Part shown: positions 15,921 to 23,659 of the stretch, piece after piece
Position numbering within the stretch: position 1 is the stretch's first letter
Layout: every line of letters starts with the position of its first letter
Position numbers and translations under genes: made by a program
The notes under the pieces: generated by a model
Seen by the model: the letters and a program-made list of their open reading frames with translations, nothing else
What the model was told of the DNA's origin: nothing
The model's database searches: none
Assembly (NCBI GenBank): GCA_028689495.1
Contig: JAQTWB010000002.1
Location: 29,747 to 93,746, forward strand
Source: a bacterium
GTDB taxonomy: Bacteria > Bdellovibrionota_C > UBA2361 > SZUA-149 > JAQTWB01
Length of the DNA stretch: 64,000 bases
Direction of reading: 5' to 3'

Positions 15921-17825
15921 TTGAAATCATTCTACGTCATAATCTTCCTCTGCTTTTCCTCATTCTGCCCGGCCCCTCTGGCCGCCCAATCAGAATACAT
16001 CACTCTTCTGATTGACAAGAGCAAAGCCCTGAATCTTGCCGACGAGCCTCAATGGCTGACACTTGGACATTATAAAAAGGAACTGGGAATTTTTGACTGG
16101 AAGAGCCTGGTCGATGATCCGGAATTTTTTCTCGCCAAAGCTGGCAAAACTGACCCACAGGCGGAACTTGACGCCAGTATCAAGGCAATATTTTCTCCGC
16201 CATCAACCGACAAAACACATGCCAGTTGTCTGTTTCCAGCACGCGCTCACTGGTTGGCCAAAAAACTCGGCACCACAATTCCAACAATCCATGACAAAAT
16301 CTGCCAGGACTTCCTCAGCTGGAAAGAGGCAATCAACGCTTCCCGACTCACACTGATTTTTCCAACTGCCTATTTGAACAATCCGGCTTCGATGTTTGGC
16401 CACACTTTGTTACGACTGGATCAAGAAGGGCAAACCGAATCAACCAGGCTGCTCGCCTACGGAGCCAATTTTGGCGCCGCAACTGACGATCTTAACGGCT
16501 TTATCTTTGCCGTCAAAGGTTTGTCTGGCGGCTACCGCGGTGCCTTTACCGTCAAACCCTATTACGATCTGGTAAATCTCTACAGCGATATGGAGAACCG
16601 CGATATCTGGGAATACGAACTGAATTTCACAAAAAGTGAAGTCGAAATGATTGTTCGCCATCTTTGGGAGATGCGTAACTTTTATTTTGACTATTATTTT
16701 TTTGACGAAAACTGCTCTTACCAACTACTGGGCCTGCTCGAAGCGGGACGCCCCGGTTTATCGCTGACCGACAAATTTACCTTCTGGGCAATTCCCAACG
16801 ACACAGTCAGGGCGTTAATCAATGATTCCGGCACAGTTGAAAAAGTAACCTTCCGCCCGGCCCAGGCGACGACATTAAAGGGATTAACGAAGCTGACCGA
16901 CGCAAATGGTCGCCAAATGGCCCGGGGAATCTACGAAAAAAAAGTCTCGGTGAAAGAACTTGAACATTCGACACTAAGCACACAACAGAAGGCTGAAATT
17001 TACGATATCGCCTACAGTTACCTAACTTACCAAAGAAATATCGGAAAAGAAGTGAGCAATGAACTGGCTTTTGACCTGCTGAAGGCACGCAGCCAGTTGC
17101 ATGAGTCGATCACGCCTGAGGTATCTCCCAATGCCGGACGGCCGGAACTGGGTCATTTATCTTCCCGTCTCGCTATTGGCGGAGGTAGCCAAAAAACAAC
17201 AAAAGATGGCTGGCGCGATTTCGCCTCTTTTAAAATTCGCCCCGCCTTCCATGATATTCTCTCGCCCGCCGAAGCCTTTGTGCACGGTGCCGGAATACGG
17301 TTTCTCGACACAGAAATACGGCACTACGAAAACTCCAGACCGGAGCTGGAAAATCTGGCGTTGGTAGACATTACATCGCTTACCGCACGAGATATTTTTT
17401 TCAAACCTCTTTCCTGGCACCTGGCGACCGGCCTGAAAAGAACCTATGAGGACCTGAAACAACGTCCCCTGGTGTCGTATTTCTCGGGCAGCAGTGGTCT
17501 GAGTTACCAGCTTTACGACCGCCTGCTTATTTCCTCATTACTTCACGGCGAAATCGCCTGGTCCAATAAACTCCCCGGATCAACGTCGTTTTATTCCGGT
17601 CCAGAATTTATCATCCTCGCCGACCTCGAACCGTTTGCCTTACTCGCTACTTCCCGAGCGCTGTACAACATCGACGAGCAACGCTGGAGCCTTGTTTCAA
17701 GCCTGACGCCACGCTTCCAGATTAATGTCAACAATGAACTGCGCCTTGATTTCAACGTCCAGCAAACCAATCTCGGTGGCGAACGCACCCGGGAAATCCG
17801 ACTTGAGTGGTGTTCCTTCTTTTAA
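15921..17825 (+). CDS. DUF4105 / Lnb_N-type protein with C-terminal barrel-like region
   Basis: A signal peptide (cleavage near LAAQ-SEY) leads to a DUF4105 (Lnb N-terminal) domain. The conserved His lies in SMFGHTLLRL near residue 161 and the conserved Cys in DENCSYQLL near 264. In Gram-positive Lnb these residues support a lipoprotein transacylase reaction. The last 230 residues have many aromatic, alternating segments and end in CSFF, which looks like an outer-membrane barrel. The start is a TTG at 15921, without a strong ribosome site, so it is not certain. Whether this Gram-negative member acylates lipoproteins is unknown. Confidence 0.8.
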   Translation: MKSFYVIIFLCFSSFCPAPLAAQSEYITLLIDKSKALNLADEPQWLTLGHYKKELGIFDWKSLVDDPEFFLAKAGKTDPQAELDASIKAIFSPPSTDKTHASCLFPARAHWLAKKLGTTIPTIHDKICQDFLSWKEAINASRLTLIFPTAYLNNPASMFGHTLLRLDQEGQTESTRLLAYGANFGAATDDLNGFIFAVKGLSGGYRGAFTVKPYYDLVNLYSDMENRDIWEYELNFTKSEVEMIVRHLWEMRNFYFDYYFFDENCSYQLLGLLEAGRPGLSLTDKFTFWAIPNDTVRALINDSGTVEKVTFRPAQATTLKGLTKLTDANGRQMARGIYEKKVSVKELEHSTLSTQQKAEIYDIAYSYLTYQRNIGKEVSNELAFDLLKARSQLHESITPEVSPNAGRPELGHLSSRLAIGGGSQKTTKDGWRDFASFKIRPAFHDILSPAEAFVHGAGIRFLDTEIRHYENSRPELENLALVDITSLTARDIFFKPLSWHLATGLKRTYEDLKQRPLVSYFSGSSGLSYQLYDRLLISSLLHGEIAWSNKLPGSTSFYSGPEFIILADLEPFALLATSRALYNIDEQRWSLVSSLTPRFQINVNNELRLDFNVQQTNLGGERTREIRLEWCSFF

Positions 17826-17956
17826 CTGGCTATTCCCCTGGCGAATGAGATAGAAACGGATCAGACGACTGCAACCAATAAGCCACCTCCATTCACAGAC
17901 CGCTGGTCTATAAAAAGTCTCCTTTTTTCAAAAAGCATCTATTTTTCAAAGAAACC

Positions 17957-20698
17957 ATGAGCAAGCTGAAACTCCCTGAAAACGTACCATCAGAGAATCA
18001 CACACTAATAAACGACCAACCTTGGCACTCGCTCCCTGCTGACTTAATACTTTCACAGCAGGATGTTGAAAAAACACAGGGGCTGACCGAAGAAGATGCG
18101 CAAAAACGCATTCTTGTTTGGGGTGAAAATCGTCTGATTAGCAAACCGAGCAAAACAACTTTCGAACTCTGGCTTTCACAATTCAACCAACCACTTGTCT
18201 ACTTGCTGATCCTTGCCGGAACGATCACCCTCTTCCTCAATGAACTGATTGACTCAGCTGTCATCTTTGGCGTTGTCATGATGAATGCCGTTATCGGCTA
18301 CATGCAGGAAGCAAATGCAATCAAAGCCATCGAATCCTTGGCGCGCATTCTGAACATCAACGCCACAGTGCTGCGCAACAATCGCAAGCGTTCCCTGCCC
18401 GCCGCAGAACTTGTGCCGGGCGACATAGTTTTTCTGCTCTCCGGCGACAAGGTTCCAGCTGATCTGCGCCTGATTACAACAAAAGAACTACGTATCGACG
18501 AATCCACGCTGACCGGAGAATCTCTTCCGGTCGAGAAAAACAGTGCACCCCTACCCGGCGACACCCCCCTCGCGGAAAGAACCAACATTGCTTACTCATC
18601 GACCCTCGTCACCTATGGCGCGGCTGTCGGAGTTGTCGTCGCCACGGGTGCACGAAGCGAAATTGGCCGCATCCAGACAATGCTCGCCGGAGCCAATATT
18701 CTTGACACGCCGCTGACCCGAAAAATCGATCGCTTCAGTAATCAACTACTCTGGGCAATCATTGCTGTAGCGGCTGGCACTTTTGCTTTTGGCTGGTGGA
18801 AAGGAGAATCACTGCTCAACATGTTCATGGCCTCTGTCGCCCTTGCTGTCGGAGCAATACCGGAAGGACTGCCCGCAGCAATGAGCATCACACTGGCAAT
18901 TGGCGTTTCACGCATGGCCAAACGCCACGCAATTATCCGCAAACTTCCTGCAGTTGAAACTCTCGGCAGCACAACTGTCATCTGTTCCGATAAAACCGGA
19001 ACGCTGACCCAGAACCAGATGACCGTACAGTCAATATTCTGTGGAGACAAAACCTGGACTCTTAGTGGCGAGGGCTATCGGCCCGTTGGAGAATTCGCCT
19101 CTGAAGGGCAGCGCATCAATCCCCTTGATGCACCGTTACTGACAGAATGCCTTAAAGCAGGGCTTCTTTGTAATGACGCTCGGCTGCTTGAGGATAACGG
19201 ACGCTGGCGCATCGAAGGTGATCCGACCGAAGCCGCTCTGCTGGTTTCTGCTCAAAAAGCCGGACTTTACTATGACGAAATTGCCGGCTCGTTTCCACGT
19301 CTCGATGCCTTGCCTTTTGAAAGTGAGAAACAATTCATGGCGACTCTGCACGGTGATAACGGTGATAATTCACCAACTGTCTACCTCAAAGGGTCTATCG
19401 AGGCCATCTTGAAACAATGCACTGAGTGCCTTGATGACAACCTGATAGTATCTCCTCTTGATAAAGAAGAGATACATCGTCAGGTCGATGTCCTGACATC
19501 GCGAGGTCTGCGCGTCCTTGCACTGGCAAGAACTACACTGCCTGCAGACTCAAGGTATCTTGAGCATGAACACATTAGTGACAACCTGACATTTATTGGG
19601 CTTCAGGCAATGAGCGATCCGGTGCGCCCCGAAGCAATTGATGCTGTTGCCGCCTGCCAATCAGCTGGCATTTGCGTCAAAATGATCACAGGCGATCACC
19701 CCGGAACAGCTCTGGCCATCGCCGCTCAACTAAATCTTTTCCCGGCTCAAAATGAACAGCAACGTGTAATAAGCGGTAGCGAACTGACTAAAACACCTCC
19801 GGAGAAGTATGCTGAGCTGGTTGAGAAATATAATGTTTTTGCCCGAATCAGCCCGGAGCAAAAACTTAACCTAATCCAATCACTACAAGGTCGTGGTCAT
19901 ATCGTGGCGATGACTGGAGATGGGGTTAACGATGCGCCGGCGCTGCGTCAGGCGAATATCGGCATTGCCATGGGAATTAACGGCACCGAAGTGGCAAAAG
20001 AAGCTTCGGCGATGCTGCTCACTGACGATAACTTTGCGACTATTGCCGCAGCCGTCGAGGAAGGACGTGGTGTGTTCGACAATCTGATTAAGTTCATCGC
20101 CTGGACACTGCCGACCAATATCGGTGAAGGCCTGATCATCTGTGTAGCTGTTTTTAGCGGCGCACTGCTGCCAATTACCCCACTGCAAATTCTCTGGATT
20201 AACATGAGCACAGCGGTATTCCTCGGCCTGATGCTGGCCTTTGAGCCGAAAGAACCGGATCTGATGCTCCGTTCTCCCAGGCCCCCAGATCAGCCGATCT
20301 TGACTGGCGAAATCCTCAGGCGCATCGTCATTGCCGGCGTGTTGATGCTCATCGCCGCATTTTCCCTATTCTCGCGCGAGCTCGATCAGGGAGAATCAAT
20401 TGAAGCGGCAAGAACTGTTGCCGTCAATGTCTTTGTCTTTTGCGAAATTTTTTACCTGTTTAATTGTCGCTCACTGACCAAACCATTTGCCCGAATCGGA
20501 TTGTTCTCAAACCTCTGGCTTGTCTCAGGTGTCACCCTGATGATCTTCCTGCAATTGCTGATTACCTACTGGGGGCCAATGCAACAGGCTTTCGGCTGCA
20601 CCGCAATTGGCCTCGACGAGTGGGTTCTGATTATTACTAGCGGCGCACTGCTTTTTCTGCTGATTGAACTGGAGAAGTGGGTCTTTCGGGGAAAATGA
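17957..20698 (+). CDS. Type II cation-transporting P-type ATPase
   Basis: A 913-residue inner-membrane pump with the full set of P-type motifs. Actuator loop LTGESLPVEK, phosphorylated Asp in CSDKTGTLTQNQ, and hinge MTGDGVNDAPALR are present. Membrane helix 4 reads GAIPEGLPAAMS, as in calcium and sodium/potassium pumps. Helix 6 reads INMSTAVFLGLMLAFEP and lacks the Asp that binds cation in SERCA (TDG) and PMR1 (MDGPPA). The transported ion therefore cannot be assigned. The start ATG at 17957 has no clear ribosome site. Downstream, transcription would run straight into the multi-hairpin element, which begins 22 bases after the stop. Confidence 0.92.
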   Translation: MSKLKLPENVPSENHTLINDQPWHSLPADLILSQQDVEKTQGLTEEDAQKRILVWGENRLISKPSKTTFELWLSQFNQPLVYLLILAGTITLFLNELIDSAVIFGVVMMNAVIGYMQEANAIKAIESLARILNINATVLRNNRKRSLPAAELVPGDIVFLLSGDKVPADLRLITTKELRIDESTLTGESLPVEKNSAPLPGDTPLAERTNIAYSSTLVTYGAAVGVVVATGARSEIGRIQTMLAGANILDTPLTRKIDRFSNQLLWAIIAVAAGTFAFGWWKGESLLNMFMASVALAVGAIPEGLPAAMSITLAIGVSRMAKRHAIIRKLPAVETLGSTTVICSDKTGTLTQNQMTVQSIFCGDKTWTLSGEGYRPVGEFASEGQRINPLDAPLLTECLKAGLLCNDARLLEDNGRWRIEGDPTEAALLVSAQKAGLYYDEIAGSFPRLDALPFESEKQFMATLHGDNGDNSPTVYLKGSIEAILKQCTECLDDNLIVSPLDKEEIHRQVDVLTSRGLRVLALARTTLPADSRYLEHEHISDNLTFIGLQAMSDPVRPEAIDAVAACQSAGICVKMITGDHPGTALAIAAQLNLFPAQNEQQRVISGSELTKTPPEKYAELVEKYNVFARISPEQKLNLIQSLQGRGHIVAMTGDGVNDAPALRQANIGIAMGINGTEVAKEASAMLLTDDNFATIAAAVEEGRGVFDNLIKFIAWTLPTNIGEGLIICVAVFSGALLPITPLQILWINMSTAVFLGLMLAFEPKEPDLMLRSPRPPDQPILTGEILRRIVIAGVLMLIAAFSLFSRELDQGESIEAARTVAVNVFVFCEIFYLFNCRSLTKPFARIGLFSNLWLVSGVTLMIFLQLLITYWGPMQQAFGCTAIGLDEWVLIITSGALLFLLIELEKWVFRGK

Positions 20699-20719
20699 GG
20701 ACGTGACCGCCGAACCATC

Positions 20720-20931
20720 TTATGGGCGTGTTGAAAAACACGCCCATAATGCAGACAGCGAAAGCCGGATGCCTGCGCGCGCTAAAAAAACACCAAGCGC
20801 AGCAGATGTAGGGCCTGCAAGGTCCTACAAAAGAAAAAATCATAGAGGGGAGACTTTTTCGTGTCGAAGATGCGAAAAAGTGGATTGACGGTAGTCAATC
20901 CTGGCGAAATGTTAATTTCGCAACACTCCCC
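20720..20931. repeat. Multi-hairpin element, copy 2 (inverted)
   Basis: This is the reverse complement, with scattered differences, of 14024-14233. All stems are kept: 20720-20749 (perfect), the variable stem near 20760-20782, TGTAGGGCCT/AGGTCCTACA (20807-20829), and an outer stem GGGGAG (20847-20852) with CTCCCC (20926-20931) enclosing three hairpins. Differences from copy 1 fall in loops or are mostly paired. In the 20853-20881 and 20807-20829 stems the changes leave G-T (G-U in RNA) pairs on the plus strand. The first hairpin is well placed to terminate the P-type ATPase transcript. Confidence 0.85.
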
Positions 20932-21036
20932 TAATCGGGAAGTTGCATGTAGGTTCGCCGGCAAAACCTGTTCCACCCTTAATCTACATTGTCACTGGGG
21001 GCTGGGGGATATGGACGGAAGCTAGGGTGAACAATT

Positions 21037-21242
21037 CCCCTCCTTCGGAGCTTGCTATAACCCACAAGTCTGCAGGAACGAAAATAGTGGCTTCAGTGGG
21101 GCAGCAGAGCTCCAGTATTGCCGTCTTCTGAGAGTGATTTTAAATACGCCCACTTTGCAAGAACTTTAACTCTGTTCGATCTCCAATCGCAACAAGGTAA
21201 TCTGGTCGGGAGCTTGTGGGTAATAGCAAGTCTTCGGAGGGG
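21037..21242. repeat. Imperfect inverted repeat flanking a 140-base core
   Basis: CCCCTCC-TTCGGAG-CTTGCTATA at 21037 matches in reverse complement the 30 bases at 21213-21242, with one 2-base gap and a few mismatches. The interior has no convincing ORF. The layout resembles a decayed short mobile element (MITE-like). It lies between the multi-hairpin element and pbpC. A GAGCTCCAG-containing family B fragment is at 21098-21120 inside it. Confidence 0.55.
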
Positions 21243-21285
21243 TGGCAGGCGTAGCCTGACGGGGTGGTGAGAATGCGTAATTTTT

Positions 21286-21312
21286 GCAGCTAAGCTGGAG
21301 CTCCGCTGCCCC
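21286..21312. repeat. Dispersed palindromic repeat, family B
   Basis: AAGCTGGAGCTCCGCTGCCCCA, ending just downstream of the pbpC stop (21332, minus strand). Shares GGAGCTCC-GCTGCCC with copies at 36380, 36606 and 57196. Confidence 0.65.
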
Positions 21313-21331
21313 AATACACCATTCCCCAGCT

Positions 21332-23611
21332 TCACCCCTGCTCAATTTTCAAAATGACACGAGAAGCATTACCTAATCCGTCCACCGCGACGACCAGATA
21401 CTCTCCTGGCCGGGCGGGCCAGTGAATACTGGCCCCCTCACCGACGTAAGTATCGTCGACAAACCAAAATATTTTTTCTCCGCTGGTAGCAACAGCAGCA
21501 AACTCTACTGCACTGCCTTCAGCACTGACAAATGGATAACTAACACCCTCCTGAGGCGAAGTGATTTTTGGCCCGCCAACTTCTTCACCAGCTGACATCT
21601 CATCTGAACACTGCTTTTCAAAGGCCGGTAGCGGCGCCCGACTTAGCCCGGCGTCTCGAAATGCTTGCAATTCATCGCTATCCCAAAATTCAGCAACTCG
21701 CATCGTGGCTTTCTCTCGATCCTCTCGACAAACTCTGAGACCGGTTTCCGGATTGACGTAAATTGCTCGATGCAACCGGCAAGTCGCAATCGGCGAAACT
21801 CCCGGGACAATCCATCCTTCCTTGTGGTGCGGGCACCATTTTGAAACCGGCTTACCGGAAAGCGGACAGACATCTATCTTCTTCAAATTAGTAGGTCTTG
21901 CCCCTGCGGCAACTCCTGCATACTCAACTGCAATCGCATCAAAAACATCAAACAACAAAGGCCCGGCAAGCTCGCGCCCAACAAAATGTCGGTTGGCGCT
22001 GCCATCAAAGTTACCCACCCAAACTCCCAACAACCATTCACCCATCATGCCAATTGCCCAGGCATCGCGAAGCCCATTAGACGTCCCTGTCTTCCAGGCA
22101 ATCTGATCATCGGCGGAAAAACTCCGCCCACCGTAACGCCTCTGCACTCGAGGGTTATGGGTCAACATTTCACGGACCAGATAGGCCGCCTCCGGCAAGA
22201 GATACGGCGCAACCTCGTCTGTCCTATCAAATATCTCTTCCCCTTTTAGCCAGTGCAACGACAACAGCCTGCCGTTATTGGCCAGCATCCCGTAAAGCTT
22301 CAGCAGATCCTCCAGCGAGATATCAGCGCTGCCTATCGCCAGACTTAAGCCATAATTAATCTCTTTCCTTGGAAGGGAGATCCCTGCACCTTCAAGGAAC
22401 TGATGAAAAGTCGGTTCACGCAACCTGGCCAAAAGACTGATTGCCGGTATGTTGCGGCTGCGCACCAAAGCCTCGGTTGCCGACAATGGGCCGTAAAAGT
22501 TGCGTTCGTAGTTTTCTGGCTGATAATACCCAACACGAAGCGGTGTATCCTTCAAGCGGCTGTCGGGTGTAATTAATCCTTGAGCAATCGCCTCGGCATA
22601 AATAAACGGCTTGAGTGTCGAACCGGGAGAGCGCCCCGCCTTCAAACCATTGACGAACCCATGAATCTGCCGATCAAAATAGTCCGCAGAACCAACATAA
22701 GCACGCACACTCATTGTCGGTGCGTGAACAATCATCAAACTGGCATTACGCACGCCCTTCATTTTATGCTGCGCCAAATACCCGCGTAGTAGCTCCTGCC
22801 CAAGGCTCTGCAAATTTCCGTCAAGAGCAGATTTCAAAGTGGAAGCTTCAGGATAAAGCTCATGCAGGCGTTCGGCAAAATGCGGAGCGCGAAACGGCAG
22901 ATCTTTTCGCCCGCGAAACCAGAGGCGATCAAAACCCCGCTCATCGCCGTAAACCCGCAGCCAAACCTGCCGCAAACTATCGCGAGAAACTTTATTCCTC
23001 GGGGCCCGAGCATTAGGATTCTGAGGAATAAGCGCCAGAAAACGCGCCTCATCCTGAGAAAGCCCGGATAAAGGCTTTTGAAAATAGATCCACGCCGCCG
23101 CTCCTGCACCTTCGATATTCAAGCCGTAAGGTGCAAGATTAAGGTAAGCCTCAAGTAGCTCGTCTTTGCTGAAATGCCACTCAAGCCACATGGCATAAGC
23201 TATCTGCCTGACCTTACCAGTGAGCGAAGAAGTTTTTAAACGCCATCGCTGCCGGGCAAGCTGCATCGTCAGCGTCGACGCCCCAATCCATCGCGCACGA
23301 CTGATTATGCTGCTCCAGCTTGCCCGAACAAGCGAAAACGGATTAACCCCTGGATGTCGATAAAACCAGCGGTCCTCATAATTAAGTGTGGCCTCAAGCA
23401 AAGACTGCGGCATCTGATCCAGAGGCTCCCAGAGTCGATACTTCTCATCGGAAGTGAGGCTGAGCCGAAGCAAATTCCCCTCACGATCGGTAACTGCGTA
23501 TGAACCATTTGCCCGATTGACAAGAAGTGGTCGGCTACTTGAAAACAATGCCACAAGCAGCATGACACAAATAACGACAAGCAAAAAAAGCAGATACCTG
23601 ACGTTTTGCAA
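21332..23611 (-). CDS. pbpC: Penicillin-binding protein 1C
   Basis: A bifunctional peptidoglycan synthase anchored by one N-terminal helix. The glycosyltransferase 51 domain has ATLNYEDRWFYRHPGVNP (catalytic Glu), GASTLTMQLAR and LEAYLNLAPYG. The transpeptidase domain has SPGSTLKPF (active Ser and Lys), SRN and KTGTSNG. The C-terminal 90 residues form the small domain typical of PBP1C (KITSPQEGVSYPF onward). The start is a TTG at 23611 with GGAGAG upstream. It follows the alpha-2-macroglobulin gene by 48 bases, the same pairing as pbpC and yfhM in enterobacteria. Such pairs are thought to protect and repair the wall when the envelope is breached. Confidence 0.94.
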   Translation of the reverse strand: MQNVRYLLFLLVVICVMLLVALFSSSRPLLVNRANGSYAVTDREGNLLRLSLTSDEKYRLWEPLDQMPQSLLEATLNYEDRWFYRHPGVNPFSLVRASWSSIISRARWIGASTLTMQLARQRWRLKTSSLTGKVRQIAYAMWLEWHFSKDELLEAYLNLAPYGLNIEGAGAAAWIYFQKPLSGLSQDEARFLALIPQNPNARAPRNKVSRDSLRQVWLRVYGDERGFDRLWFRGRKDLPFRAPHFAERLHELYPEASTLKSALDGNLQSLGQELLRGYLAQHKMKGVRNASLMIVHAPTMSVRAYVGSADYFDRQIHGFVNGLKAGRSPGSTLKPFIYAEAIAQGLITPDSRLKDTPLRVGYYQPENYERNFYGPLSATEALVRSRNIPAISLLARLREPTFHQFLEGAGISLPRKEINYGLSLAIGSADISLEDLLKLYGMLANNGRLLSLHWLKGEEIFDRTDEVAPYLLPEAAYLVREMLTHNPRVQRRYGGRSFSADDQIAWKTGTSNGLRDAWAIGMMGEWLLGVWVGNFDGSANRHFVGRELAGPLLFDVFDAIAVEYAGVAAGARPTNLKKIDVCPLSGKPVSKWCPHHKEGWIVPGVSPIATCRLHRAIYVNPETGLRVCREDREKATMRVAEFWDSDELQAFRDAGLSRAPLPAFEKQCSDEMSAGEEVGGPKITSPQEGVSYPFVSAEGSAVEFAAVATSGEKIFWFVDDTYVGEGASIHWPARPGEYLVVAVDGLGNASRVILKIEQG

Positions 23612-23659
23612 AGCTAGGCGCTCTCCTTCATTCTGCTGCTATCCCGGCCCTGAAGCATA

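Noticed and set aside
20940..21331. Intact insertion sequence near pbpC
   Set aside because: No transposase frame is present; only inverted arms and palindromes remain.
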